Part shown: piece after piece, positions 1 to 8,338 of the stretch | Numbering within the stretch: position 1 is the stretch's first letter | Layout of the letters: every line of letters starts with the position of its first letter | NCBI GenBank assembly: GCA_002730475.1 | Contig: PCAG01000027.1 | Coordinates: 1 to 31,911, forward strand | DNA: 31,911 bases | DNA from: Spirochaetales bacterium | GTDB lineage: Bacteria > Desulfobacterota_D > UBA1144 | Direction of reading: 5' to 3' | Notes under the pieces: generated by a model | Told to the model about the DNA's origin: nothing | Database searches by the model: none | What the model saw: the letters and a program-made list of their open reading frames with translations, nothing else | Program-made: the position numbers and the translations under genes

Positions 1-267
1 ATTATGAAAATTAAAGATGAGCCTCCTCCAGATACAACAGCACCCGTGATTTGGATTGTCAACAAAGATGGTACAATTTCTGCAATTACAATTGAGACTG
101 GAATAAGAGATAATGCCTTTGTAGAACTTGTGACCGAAAACCCCAGCTCATCGAAAAAGGGGTTTTACAATTTGACGGAAAAAGACGATATTGTTACTGA
201 TGTTAGAATTCATCAGCAACAAAAGAAAAAGAGCAGGTTCTCTTTACCTCAACCTAAAAGATATTAA
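1..267 (+). CDS. C-terminal end of a MacA/HlyD-type efflux adaptor (partial)
   Basis: The reading frame is open from the first base of the window, so this is the 3' end of a longer gene; the ATG at position 4 is probably internal. About 88 residues are visible. The segment reading TAPVIWIVNKDGTISAITIE resembles the C-terminal membrane-proximal part of periplasmic adaptor proteins, where a beta-strand of the form 'VWVV..DG......V..G' is usual. The tail is basic (QQQKKKSRFSLPQPKRY). Its stop is 4 bases before a MacB-like ATPase gene, which is followed by a MacB-like permease, so the adaptor role is inferred mainly from context: such proteins link the inner-membrane ABC exporter to an outer-membrane TolC-like channel. 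The family is fairly likely; the substrate is unknown. Confidence 0.6.
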   Translation: MMKIKDEPPPDTTAPVIWIVNKDGTISAITIETGIRDNAFVELVTENPSSSKKGFYNLTEKDDIVTDVRIHQQQKKKSRFSLPQPKRY

Positions 268-271
268 ATGA

Positions 272-949
272 ATGAGTACAGAAACCCTTATTGAATTAAC
301 TGATATTAACAAAATCTATCACTTAGGTGAAACTGAGCTTCAGGTTCTTTTTGATATATGTCTTCAGATTTATGAAAAAGATTTTGTTTCAATAGCCGGC
401 CCCTCAGGGTCTGGAAAGACCACCCTGCTAAACATAATCGCTTGCCTTGATAGACCAAGCTCAGGTCAATACAAACTACAAGGGATAGACGTTAATTCGA
501 AATCTAATGACGACTTATCTGAGATAAGAAACAAGTCCATTGGTTTTATTTTTCAAAGCTTTAATTTAATACCTCGTCATACCGCTATAGAAAACGTAGA
601 AATGCCATTACATTATTCAGAAATCGTAGATAAGACCGAACGAACAGAAAAAGCAATGCGATGTTTAGAGATGGTAGATTTAACCGACAGGGCCCTACAT
701 TATCCTAATGAGCTATCGGGAGGTCAGCAACAAAGAGTGGCTATCGCAAGAGCCCTAATTAATAATCCCGACATAATACTCGCGGATGAACCGACAGGAA
801 ATTTAGATTCACAAACAAGTAGGGATATAATAGCACTCTTAAAAAAACTCCATGAATCAGGAAAAACGGTAATTGTTATAACACATAACACTGAAATTGC
901 TGAGGAAACGATGGATATAATCAATATAAGAGATGGTAGAATAGTTTAG
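272..949 (+). CDS. MacB/LolD-type ABC transporter ATPase
   Basis: A 225-residue ATP-binding subunit with all ABC motifs: Walker A GPSGSGKT (43-50), Q-loop Gln at about 95 in FIFQSFNLIP, signature LSGGQ (148-152), Walker B IILADEP (168-174) and the H-loop His at 205. The 'RVAIARAL..NP.IILADEPTGNLD' style is that of the MacB/LolD/FtsE (MetN-unrelated) subfamily. It hydrolyses ATP on the cytoplasmic face to drive a mechanotransmission-type FtsX-fold permease, encoded 3 bases downstream. Here ATPase and permease are separate proteins, unlike E. coli MacB, where they are fused. The ATG at 272 follows the adaptor stop by 4 bases, suggesting one operon. LolD (lipoprotein release) is the alternative, but the adaptor upstream and the single permease favour an efflux or secretion role. 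Confidence 0.92.
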   Translation: MSTETLIELTDINKIYHLGETELQVLFDICLQIYEKDFVSIAGPSGSGKTTLLNIIACLDRPSSGQYKLQGIDVNSKSNDDLSEIRNKSIGFIFQSFNLIPRHTAIENVEMPLHYSEIVDKTERTEKAMRCLEMVDLTDRALHYPNELSGGQQQRVAIARALINNPDIILADEPTGNLDSQTSRDIIALLKKLHESGKTVIVITHNTEIAEETMDIINIRDGRIV

Positions 950-952
950 CTT

Positions 953-2176
953 ATGCTTGGAAGATATGTTCTAGATAATATTTCAGAAGCAAGATCAAAT
1001 TTATTTAGAAATAAATCTAGAACTTTGCTAACTTCATTAGGAATTGTCATTGGTATAACTTCCGTCATTATCCTTGTTGCAATCACAAACGGGGCGAAAT
1101 CTATAATTGAGCAACAATTGGTAAGCTTGGGTGCTAAAACCATAGTGCTAAAACCTATAGGAAGAACAAGGAGTGGTGTCTATAGGGGGCAAGCTCAGGA
1201 TTTTAACCAGGAGGAACTACAATTAATGAAGGCTATGCCGACTGTTGCATTTGTTTCTCCAATTGTAAAAACATCTAATCAAATTACTTATGCCAATAGG
1301 ACACAAGTAGTTGCGGTAGTTGGAAGCAATGAAGATTTTGCTCAAATCAATGATTGGGCACCTGATGAAGGATCCTTTATTAATAGAATTGATGTTCAAG
1401 ATGGTGCCAAGGTATGTGTTTTAGGTGCTTCCGTAAATAAACGCTTTTTTGGTGCACTGAGAGCGGTAGACAAGTTCGTAAGAATCGATGGAATTTCTTT
1501 TAAAGTAATAGGTGTCTTGTCCGAAAAAGGACTTACCCCTGGAGGGCGTGACCAAGATGATTTTATACTTATTCCATATACCTCGCTCAATAGATGGGAC
1601 TATAAGGGACAATTATATGGGATCAGTAATATAATCATATCCTCAACAACTACCGAGGATGTAGAATTTACCAAATATTCTATCAGGAGAATGCTTAGAG
1701 AAAGAAGGAGCTTACTTAAGGATGAATTTGATAATTTCGAGTTAGTTTCATACGAGGCTGTTACAAAAAAAATCTTACAAACCACCACGATTTTAAAGGC
1801 TTTATTGTCAACAATCGCATCAATATCTTTGGTTGTTGGCGGAATTGGAATAATGAATATAATGTTAGTTTCCGTAACGGAAAGGACAAAGGAGATTGGC
1901 ATACGGATAACGATAGGAGCAAAAAGTAGAGATATAGTGTTTCAATTTTTATCGGAAGCAGCACTTCTCTCTCTTATCGGCGGAATAATAGGAGTAATTC
2001 TGGGATACGTCCTTAGCCAAATGGCCTCGAATTTTGTTGGATGGCCCGCAATAATTAGTACGAAATCAATTTTTGTAGCTTGTATCTTTTCAGGCCTAAT
2101 TGGAATCTTTTTTGGTATTTATCCTGCATTTAAGGCATCAAGGATGGATCCAATAAGGGCCATAAGGAACGAGTAG
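953..2176 (+). CDS. MacB-like ABC transporter permease (FtsX fold)
   Basis: A 407-residue protein with the MacB layout: a short amphipathic N-terminus with the motif NKSRTLLTSLGIVIGITSVI leading into TM1 (about 20-45), a large periplasmic domain (about 46-275), then three membrane segments at the C-terminus (about 280-305, 330-358, 368-392). The stretch SVTERTKEIGIRITIGAKSR after TM2 is the FtsX-family coupling loop, and the end KASRMDPIRAIRNE is typical of MacB C-termini. It probably forms a dimer that moves a substrate from the periplasm towards the adaptor and a TolC-like exit duct. It starts 3 bases after the ATPase stop, so the two are translationally close. The substrate (macrolide, peptide, toxin or siderophore) cannot be told from sequence. 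Confidence 0.9.
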   Translation: MLGRYVLDNISEARSNLFRNKSRTLLTSLGIVIGITSVIILVAITNGAKSIIEQQLVSLGAKTIVLKPIGRTRSGVYRGQAQDFNQEELQLMKAMPTVAFVSPIVKTSNQITYANRTQVVAVVGSNEDFAQINDWAPDEGSFINRIDVQDGAKVCVLGASVNKRFFGALRAVDKFVRIDGISFKVIGVLSEKGLTPGGRDQDDFILIPYTSLNRWDYKGQLYGISNIIISSTTTEDVEFTKYSIRRMLRERRSLLKDEFDNFELVSYEAVTKKILQTTTILKALLSTIASISLVVGGIGIMNIMLVSVTERTKEIGIRITIGAKSRDIVFQFLSEAALLSLIGGIIGVILGYVLSQMASNFVGWPAIISTKSIFVACIFSGLIGIFFGIYPAFKASRMDPIRAIRNE

Positions 2177-2194
2177 GGGTTTTTTGGTGACAAT

Positions 2195-2401
2195 ATGCTT
2201 GAAGTTGTAAGAAAATTTTTTGAAGGGTTTGATTATCTAACAGGAAAGCTGATGAAGCTGAACCTATTCAAGAAGATATCCCTACTTGTGTTCACTATGG
2301 TTGCATACCCCTTCTCAATTTTTGTTCTTCTTTGTCTGTATCTTATTAGTTTCTCCATAGTCATTATAGCTAAATCTTTGAGTTGGGTTGAATGGAAATG
2401 A
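2195..2401 (+). CDS. Small single-pass membrane protein, unknown function
   Basis: A 68-residue ORF between the permease and uppS. Residues about 27-58 are strongly hydrophobic (KISLLVFTMVAYPFSIFVLL and onwards), predicting one long or two short membrane helices, flanked by a charged N-terminus (MLEVVRKFFEGFDYLTGKLMK) and a short SLSWVEWK tail. Support for it being real is positional: it fills the gap exactly, on the same strand, and its TGA overlaps the second possible ATG of uppS (ATGA at 2398). I do not recognise a family. It does not resemble CdsA, which often neighbours uppS but is much larger with many membrane helices. Confidence 0.55.
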   Translation: MLEVVRKFFEGFDYLTGKLMKLNLFKKISLLVFTMVAYPFSIFVLLCLYLISFSIVIIAKSLSWVEWK

Positions 2402-3102
2402 ACAATGCCATTCCAGAGCATGTCGCAATAATAATGGATGGCAATAGGCGATGGGCAAAAGAGAATAATTCAAAAAGTATAGTTGGTCACAAAAAAGGAT
2501 TGGATACCGCAGAAAAAATTTGTATTTACTCCAGCAAGATAGGGATTAAATATTTGACATTATATGCATTCTCTGCACAAAATTGGTCAAGATCCAAAGT
2601 TGAAATCGATTCATTATTTACTTTATTTTTAGAATTTTTTAATATGAAAAGTAATTTTTTTATGAAATATAAAATGAAATTCAATCCAATAGGGAGAATA
2701 GATGAGCTTGATACGTCCATCATAGATAAAATTTCAACATTAGTCGAAAAAACAAAAAACAACAAGGGCATGTGTGTGAACGTTGCAATTAATTATGGCG
2801 GTAGGGAAGAAATAATAGATGCAATAAAGAATCTCTATGAAGAGAATTTTGACTTTACCAATATCAACGAATTTATTCTTAAGAAAAATACATACTTATC
2901 TTCTAAGCAGCCAGATCCCGAACTAATAATTAGGACAGGGGGGATATCGAGATTGTCAAACTTTTTATTATGGCATGCCGCATATTCCGAAATAATCGTT
3001 CATGAGAAACTATGGCCAGAATTTACACAACTGGATTTTCAGAGTTGTATCAATCAATATTCGATAATTGATAGAAAATTTGGTGGACCTACCAATGAAT
3101 AA
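2392..3102 (+). CDS. uppS: Isoprenyl transferase (undecaprenyl diphosphate synthase family)
   Basis: Cis-prenyltransferase that adds isopentenyl units to farnesyl diphosphate to make the C55 carrier for peptidoglycan and O-antigen. Seen in the 236 residues: the substrate loop IIMDGNRRWAKE (catalytic Asp), TLYAFSAQNWSRS, NYGGREEI, the basic block PDPELIIRTGGISRLSN, LLWHAAYSE carrying the metal-binding Glu, and a C-terminal RKFGG. Two positions depart from the usual FSxENW and RTSGExR forms (see findings). The ATG at 2392 overlaps the small membrane gene by 10 bases; the ATG at 2398 would give a four-base ATGA overlap and is equally plausible. dxr begins before its end, so they are probably translationally coupled. 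DXR downstream feeds the same isoprenoid route. Confidence 0.93.
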   Translation: MEMNNAIPEHVAIIMDGNRRWAKENNSKSIVGHKKGLDTAEKICIYSSKIGIKYLTLYAFSAQNWSRSKVEIDSLFTLFLEFFNMKSNFFMKYKMKFNPIGRIDELDTSIIDKISTLVEKTKNNKGMCVNVAINYGGREEIIDAIKNLYEENFDFTNINEFILKKNTYLSSKQPDPELIIRTGGISRLSNFLLWHAAYSEIIVHEKLWPEFTQLDFQSCINQYSIIDRKFGGPTNE

Positions 3103-4255
3103 ACGTCGAAGGTACGTGGCGATATTAGGTTCAACCGGCTCTATAGGCACACAAACACTCTCAGTTATCAAAGAGCAGGAAGGTCGATTTAAAGTTAAAT
3201 CGCTATCTGCAGGAAAAAATATCCCTCTACTATTAAAACAAATTTCAGAATTCGGACCTAATTTTGTTTGCGTTCAAAACAAGAAAGACGAGATAGCCCT
3301 TAAGAAGAACCCCTTGCTGAGGAGAATAAAAATATACTCTGGGGAGAAGGGTCTAAAACAAATTGGCGAAGATCCTAAAAATGATATTCTTGTTGCTTCA
3401 ACGTCAGGAATTAATTCACTAACTCCAACCATTGAATCGTTAAAGCGTGGGAAAAGAGTGTGTATTGCAAGTAAGGAGATTTATCTACTTTTTGGAAGAG
3501 AAATATCTAGAATTTCAAAAAAATTTAGTGGTGAAATTATACCAATAGATAGCGAACACTCAGCATTATTTCAATTAATTAAAAATGAGCCAAAAGAGAA
3601 TATAAGAAAATTGTACATAACTGCTTCTGGCGGCCCCTTCTTTAATAAAAAGAATTCGGAACTCAAGAATGTACAACCAAAGGACGCTCTTAAGCATCCG
3701 ACATGGAACATGGGTAAGAAAATTTCTATAGATTCAGCAACCATGATGAACAAGGCGATAGAAATCATTGAAGCTTCAATAATGTTTGATTTACCTGGTA
3801 AAATTGTTTCTCCTGTTATTAATCTTGAAAGTCACATCCATGCAGTCGTAGAATTTGTTGACGGGAACTATATGATTTCAGGTAGTCACAATGATATGAG
3901 AATACCAATTAGTTACTCGTTAAATTATCCTTTTCGTTACACTAATAATAGTTTTCGTTTCAAGCCAAGCAAAACAATAGAGCTTATCCCTATAAAAGAG
4001 AAGGATTACAAAGCCATACAGTTAGCAAGAAAAGCAATCAGAATAGGTGGAAGTATGCCAACCGTAATGAATGCAGCAAATTCTGTTGCTGTTGGGGAAT
4101 TTTTAAATAACAAAATAAAATTTTTGGACATTCTGAAAATTATTGAAAAAACGATGGAGAAACATAGTCCAAAATTTAAGTATTCACTTAAAGAAATACT
4201 TAAAATCAACGTCGTAGCATCTAAAGATGCTTTTGATATAGTCAATAAGTTATAG
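3095..4255 (+). CDS. dxr: 1-deoxy-D-xylulose 5-phosphate reductoisomerase
   Basis: Second step of the MEP isoprenoid pathway: converts DXP to 2-C-methylerythritol 4-phosphate with NADPH. The NADPH-binding loop ILGSTGSIG lies 8 residues from the chosen start. The metal site IPIDSEHSALFQ (Asp and Glu ligands), ITASGGPF, HPTWNMGKKISIDSATMMNK and the third ligand in NKAIEIIEA are all present, as is DMRIPISY. The usual LANKE appears as IASKE and NAANE as NAANS, mild divergence. The ATG at 3095 is preferred over the in-frame ATG at 3068: it places GSTGSIG at the usual distance, has GGTGG upstream, and overlaps the uppS end by only 8 bases. The protein would be 386 residues, normal for the family. 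Next gene rseP starts 8 bases on. Confidence 0.94.
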   Translation: MNKRRRYVAILGSTGSIGTQTLSVIKEQEGRFKVKSLSAGKNIPLLLKQISEFGPNFVCVQNKKDEIALKKNPLLRRIKIYSGEKGLKQIGEDPKNDILVASTSGINSLTPTIESLKRGKRVCIASKEIYLLFGREISRISKKFSGEIIPIDSEHSALFQLIKNEPKENIRKLYITASGGPFFNKKNSELKNVQPKDALKHPTWNMGKKISIDSATMMNKAIEIIEASIMFDLPGKIVSPVINLESHIHAVVEFVDGNYMISGSHNDMRIPISYSLNYPFRYTNNSFRFKPSKTIELIPIKEKDYKAIQLARKAIRIGGSMPTVMNAANSVAVGEFLNNKIKFLDILKIIEKTMEKHSPKFKYSLKEILKINVVASKDAFDIVNKL

Positions 4256-4263
4256 TTATAGCC

Positions 4264-5586
4264 ATGACAAGCATAATTACGTTTCTTTTAATAATTAGTT
4301 TTCTCATTTTCATTCATGAGCTTGGCCACTTATTGGCCGCCAAATGGGCAAATGTCAAAGTTGAAGCTTTTTCTATAGGCTTTGGACCTAAGATGTTCTC
4401 CTTTTATTATGGAGAAACGGAATATTCTTTGTCTTTGTTACCGCTAGGTGGATATGTGAAGATGCAAGGAGAGAATGAGGTATCAGACGAACCCAGCAAG
4501 AATCAAAATCTCGATATCAAGGAAGAAAGGAGTTATAAGAATATCCCCAATTATAAAAAACAAATAATTTTATTCGCTGGCCCTTTAATGAACTTGATAG
4601 TGCCATTCCTATTTTTTCCTATTATCTACATGATTGGAATTGAGGTACCTAAATTTTTAGATGAAATTCCAGTCGTGGGTTACTATAAGAATGAGGTCAA
4701 CGAATCTTTCTTTAAAAAGGGAGATACCATATTACGAATTAATAATTCAAAACTAGAATCATGGCGTTCGATATCGGAAGAAAGAACTAAGTTTCTAGAC
4801 AAGAGACAAGAAATAGAAGTTTTAAGAAGCAATAAAATCCATGTAATAGACTTTAAGAACACTGGAAAAGAAAAAAGATATATCTTGGATGAAGTTTTTC
4901 CAGAACAGCCTCCGATAGTTGATCAAGTAATACCTCAAACAAAAGCAGACAAGATTGGTTTGCAGAGGTTTGATAAAATAAAAAAAATTAATGGAATAGA
5001 AATCTTTAGTTGGTATCAAATAAGTGAGACCTTAAACAACAAGGAGGCTTTGTTTAAGATTAAAATCGAAAGAAAAGGTGACGTACTCTATAGAGAAGTC
5101 CTTTTTTCTGAAGATAAATCAAAAAAACTTCTAGGGATAACCCCTCTTGTCCAATTAAGAGAACAGAAATTTGCTTTATTTGAATCACTACACAAGGGGT
5201 ATGTCGACTCAATCAAATCTATAAAGTTAATCTTTAATGGGATAATGCATCTTCTGTCGAATCTTTTTGATTCTGAATCTAGCTTGGAAGAAATTAAAAG
5301 CTCTCTTGCGGGCCCTATCGCAATCGCTAAGTATTCAGGAGTAGCTGCGGAAAAAGGCATAAATTCTATACTTCAATTTATGATTGTAATAAGTATTAAT
5401 TTAGGAATCATTAATCTACTCCCCATCCCATTATTAGATGGAGGTCATATTTTCTTTAACTCAATAGAGATGATAACCAGAAGAAAAATAAATCCGAGAT
5501 TCTTGAACGTTGCAAATAGGATTGGCTTTGCTGCACTCATAACTTTAATGCTATTTGCAATATATAACGATATTGTGAATTTTTAA
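4264..5586 (+). CDS. rseP: Site-2 intramembrane zinc metalloprotease RseP
   Basis: M50 family protease of the inner membrane that cuts membrane-anchored anti-sigma factors or leftover signal peptides. The zinc motif HELGH (His18, Glu19, His22) lies in the first membrane helix, followed by VEAFSIGFGPKMFSF and the membrane-associated LPLGGYVKMQGE loop. A second helix is near 100-123, then two PDZ-like regions (about 125-200 and 205-290; the second contains KADKIGLQRFDKIKKINGIE), and the C-terminal helices with NLLPIPLLDGGH supplying the third zinc ligand near residue 392. The length of 440 matches two-PDZ RseP. The dxr-rseP order is common in bacteria, where bamA often follows; here the next gene is on the other strand one base away. 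Confidence 0.94.
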   Translation: MTSIITFLLIISFLIFIHELGHLLAAKWANVKVEAFSIGFGPKMFSFYYGETEYSLSLLPLGGYVKMQGENEVSDEPSKNQNLDIKEERSYKNIPNYKKQIILFAGPLMNLIVPFLFFPIIYMIGIEVPKFLDEIPVVGYYKNEVNESFFKKGDTILRINNSKLESWRSISEERTKFLDKRQEIEVLRSNKIHVIDFKNTGKEKRYILDEVFPEQPPIVDQVIPQTKADKIGLQRFDKIKKINGIEIFSWYQISETLNNKEALFKIKIERKGDVLYREVLFSEDKSKKLLGITPLVQLREQKFALFESLHKGYVDSIKSIKLIFNGIMHLLSNLFDSESSLEEIKSSLAGPIAIAKYSGVAAEKGINSILQFMIVISINLGIINLLPIPLLDGGHIFFNSIEMITRRKINPRFLNVANRIGFAALITLMLFAIYNDIVNF

Positions 5587-5587
5587 T

Positions 5588-6286
5588 CTAATAAAAAAGT
5601 TTTACTAAATCTCGGAATTCTTTATAAATACAAGTGATGATAGGCGTATCTTTTTCTGTATATGCCCTAGCTTTTTGAAATCTCATTTCCTCAACGAGAT
5701 CCAAAAAATCCTCAGGGTAATCAGTTTCAAAAGAAACCATTTGCTCTTGATCATCAATTCCGAAAGAATATGACGTGTTAATGCTCACAGAAGGATATTT
5801 GCGACCACTATCAATATGTTCGAACATCATCTCCTGTCTTTTTTTTCCTGAAAGCAAATACCAATCAACTTTTTTGATAAAGGGGTACACCATCAAGTAT
5901 TTCTTCTTTTTGGGAGTTATTTTTATCCTTTCTCCTTCTTGATTAACGGCTTTCTTCTTGCTCACATATCGAGAATTTTTGGTCATTGAGAGGAAAGAGT
6001 ATTTTGTTTCTATGTAAGCCCCTAATCCACTATTGAAAATTTCGGATGACATTTTCTCAAAATTTTCAACCTCTTCGGAAACTCTCCAGAGCATAAAGTC
6101 GCATTCGGCTCTTACTCCTAAAGTAGAGTATGAATTAAGAGTTATTTTTCTAGCGTATTTATCAAGAATCTTTTTTAGGGTACCTAGAAGAGATTGTCGC
6201 TTAGTTCGTGGAATCAAATACCACTCAGGTAAAAATTTGTAAAAAGAGTAATTAATATATTGTCTGCCATTTGGTTTTCTATTCAT
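5588..6286 (-). CDS. hemQ: Coproheme decarboxylase-like protein (HemQ/ChdC, chlorite dismutase family)
   Basis: A 232-residue protein of the chlorite dismutase/HemQ fold. Diagnostic blocks are NYSFYKFLPEW, YSTLGVRAECDFMLW, YPFIKKVDWYLLS, MMFEHIDSGRKYPSV, NTSYSFGIDDQE and YTEKDTPIITC. The catalytic Tyr of HemQ is Tyr134 in YPFIK, with Lys138 four residues on and Trp142; His157 should be the proximal haem ligand. At the position where true chlorite dismutases carry a distal Arg (13 residues after the His) I see Asn or Ile, so chlorite detoxification is unlikely. The predicted reaction is the oxidative decarboxylation of coproheme to protohaem in the coproporphyrin branch. The ATG at 6286 directly abuts the stop of the upstream UPF0173 gene, so the two are an operon. 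The gene is convergent with rseP, one base apart. Confidence 0.85.
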   Translation of the reverse strand: MNRKPNGRQYINYSFYKFLPEWYLIPRTKRQSLLGTLKKILDKYARKITLNSYSTLGVRAECDFMLWRVSEEVENFEKMSSEIFNSGLGAYIETKYSFLSMTKNSRYVSKKKAVNQEGERIKITPKKKKYLMVYPFIKKVDWYLLSGKKRQEMMFEHIDSGRKYPSVSINTSYSFGIDDQEQMVSFETDYPEDFLDLVEEMRFQKARAYTEKDTPIITCIYKEFRDLVKLFY

Positions 6287-7003
6287 TTATAATTCATCTC
6301 CTGGATTTAAGATGTGAACTTTTGTATCTAGCTCTTTTTCGACTAATTTTTTAAATTTAGCTGGGTCCCCAACCAATACTGGGAAAGTTCCATAATGACA
6401 AGGTACAACATGCTTTACATTTAACATCCTACAGGCATGAAGCCCCTCTACGGGACCCATAGTGTAATGATCCCCTATGGGGATTATTGCTAAATCTGGA
6501 TTATATACCTCTGAAATTAATTTCATATCCATAAATACACCTGTGTCTCCAGCAATATAAACACTAAAACCATTTGAAAATTGAACGACATATCCGCATG
6601 CAATACCGCCGTAAACTAGTTTGTCGCCATCTTGGATTCCTGAGCCGTGCACAGCATTGACCATAGTAACCTTAGTTTGGTCAAAAACTTGGGTGCCACC
6701 ATGATTCATTGGCAAAGTAGCACTTACACCTTTAGAATTATACCAAGTACAAAGCTCCAGATTGCCAACTAATTTTGCATTTTTATTATTAGAAAACACT
6801 TGTGAGACATTGCCAATATGATCAAAATGTCCATGGGTAATTAAGATATATTCTATGTTTTCCGGAGATTTTAAGTTATCTGGACATTGAGGATTGTCAT
6901 CAAGCCATGGATCAACAATTATTTTCGATCCTTCATTGGTCTCAAAAATAAAAGTAGCATGCCCTAAATAGTGAATTTTAACGTTGCCTTTTTCTATTGA
7001 CAT
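6287..7003 (-). CDS. UPF0173 metal-dependent hydrolase (metallo-beta-lactamase fold)
   Basis: A 238-residue metallo-beta-lactamase-fold protein of the UPF0173 (YtkL-like) family. Metal ligands are visible: THGHFDHIGN (HxHxDH), NHGG, IAGDTGVF (Asp) and PCHYGTFP (last His). N-terminal VKIHYLGHATFIFE and VDPWLDDNP are family hallmarks. The substrate of this family is not established, so only 'hydrolase' is justified. The start ATG at 7003 is supported by AGGGTG on the minus strand at 7010-7015. It is the first gene of a two-gene minus-strand unit with the HemQ-like gene, separated by no bases, and is divergent from serS. Confidence 0.88.
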   Translation of the reverse strand: MSIEKGNVKIHYLGHATFIFETNEGSKIIVDPWLDDNPQCPDNLKSPENIEYILITHGHFDHIGNVSQVFSNNKNAKLVGNLELCTWYNSKGVSATLPMNHGGTQVFDQTKVTMVNAVHGSGIQDGDKLVYGGIACGYVVQFSNGFSVYIAGDTGVFMDMKLISEVYNPDLAIIPIGDHYTMGPVEGLHACRMLNVKHVVPCHYGTFPVLVGDPAKFKKLVEKELDTKVHILNPGDEL

Positions 7004-7072
7004 AAAACACCCTGGGTAAGTAAATTTATTTCATGTTATGATATACGAAAAAAAAAGTGAGTTCAAATTCAA

Positions 7073-8329
7073 GTGATAGACCCAAATTTTATATATGAGA
7101 ATCAAGAGCTAGTTACAAGGAAGTATCTTGAAAAGGGCTACGACTTTAATTCTAAAGATTTCTCTAATCTTTACTTGGCAAGGAAGAAGGCTATTCAAGA
7201 TGTAGAGGAATTGAAGAAGAAACAAAACGAATTTAATAAAAAAATTACCGATGGAAAAAGGAAGCCCACCAAGTCCGAATTAATTGAAATCAAAGAACTA
7301 TCAAATCAAGTTAAAGAAAATGAGCAAATTCGGAAAAGTGCGGATGAGTCGTTTAGGGAAAAATTATTAGGGTATCCTAATATCCACGATGATACGGTGC
7401 CTATCGGGTCCAACCCGAAGGACAACAAAACAATTAGAGAAGTTGGTGAGATTAAGAAATATGATTTCACGATTCTTAATCACACAGAAATTGGGAAAAA
7501 TTTTGAACTTTTCGACCTCGAAACTGCCGCAAAGATTACTGGAACTAGATTTAATTTATATAAAGGCTTGGGTGCCAAGCTCGAAAGAGCACTTATAAAC
7601 TTCATGCTAGATGAGCATGGCAAAAAGGGTTACGAGGAAGTCTTTCCTCCGTTTATATGTAATGAGAAAAGTTTTATAGGAACAGGTAACTTGCCAAAAT
7701 TTGAAGAAGACCTATTTAAAATAGAAGGAACGAAACACTATCTGATACCAACGGCCGAGGTACCATTAACTAATATTCATGCTGATGAAATTTTAAATAT
7801 TGCCAGTCTTCCAAAAAAATATGTAGCTTATAGCGCCTGCTTTCGATCTGAAGCAGGATCCTACGGAAAAGACGTAAAAGGTTTAATTAGACAGCATCAA
7901 TTTAACAAAGTTGAGTTAGTTAAGTTTGTTGATGAGCGTTCCTCGTTTGAGGAATTAGAGGATCTAACCAATGATGCATGCGCAATTTTAGACAAATTAG
8001 AGTTACCTTATAGAGTTGTCACACTATGTTCGGGCGATATGAGTTTTGCATCTGCAAAAACATACGATATCGAGGTTTGGCTGCCTTCAGAAAATCAGTA
8101 CAGAGAAATATCTTCTTGTAGCAATTTTTGTTCCTTTCAAGCAAGGCGTGCAAATATAAAGTACAAATCTGATAAAAAAACAAAATTTGTTCACACACTA
8201 AATGGTTCTGGTTTAGCAGTAGGAAGAACTTTGGTGGCAATACTAGAAAACTACCAACAAAAAGATGGTAGCGTAGAGATTCCTAAGGCAATAAGGCCCT
8301 ATATGAATAATCTGGATTTCATATCGTAA
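7073..8329 (+). CDS. serS: Seryl-tRNA synthetase
   Basis: Class II aminoacyl-tRNA synthetase charging serine to tRNA-Ser. The start is a GTG at 7073: MIDPNFIYENQELV matches the standard SerRS N-terminus and no nearby ATG fits. Residues about 30-100 are charged and helical, the long coiled-coil arm that recognises the tRNA-Ser variable arm. Class II motif 2 is seen in CFRSEAGSYGKDVKGLIRQH and motif 3 in LNGSGLAVGRTLVAILENYQ; TAEVPLTNIH is the usual serine-site block. The 418-residue length is normal. It stands alone on the plus strand, divergent from the UPF0173 gene and convergent with frr (9 bases apart). A tRNA-Ser gene lies about 3 kb away. Confidence 0.96.
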   Translation: MIDPNFIYENQELVTRKYLEKGYDFNSKDFSNLYLARKKAIQDVEELKKKQNEFNKKITDGKRKPTKSELIEIKELSNQVKENEQIRKSADESFREKLLGYPNIHDDTVPIGSNPKDNKTIREVGEIKKYDFTILNHTEIGKNFELFDLETAAKITGTRFNLYKGLGAKLERALINFMLDEHGKKGYEEVFPPFICNEKSFIGTGNLPKFEEDLFKIEGTKHYLIPTAEVPLTNIHADEILNIASLPKKYVAYSACFRSEAGSYGKDVKGLIRQHQFNKVELVKFVDERSSFEELEDLTNDACAILDKLELPYRVVTLCSGDMSFASAKTYDIEVWLPSENQYREISSCSNFCSFQARRANIKYKSDKKTKFVHTLNGSGLAVGRTLVAILENYQQKDGSVEIPKAIRPYMNNLDFIS

Positions 8330-8338
8330 AACGTAAAC

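Noticed and set aside
5588..6286. Naming the HemQ-like gene a chlorite dismutase
   Set aside because: The fold is right, but the distal Arg expected 13 residues after the haem-ligand His is not present, while the HemQ Tyr is.
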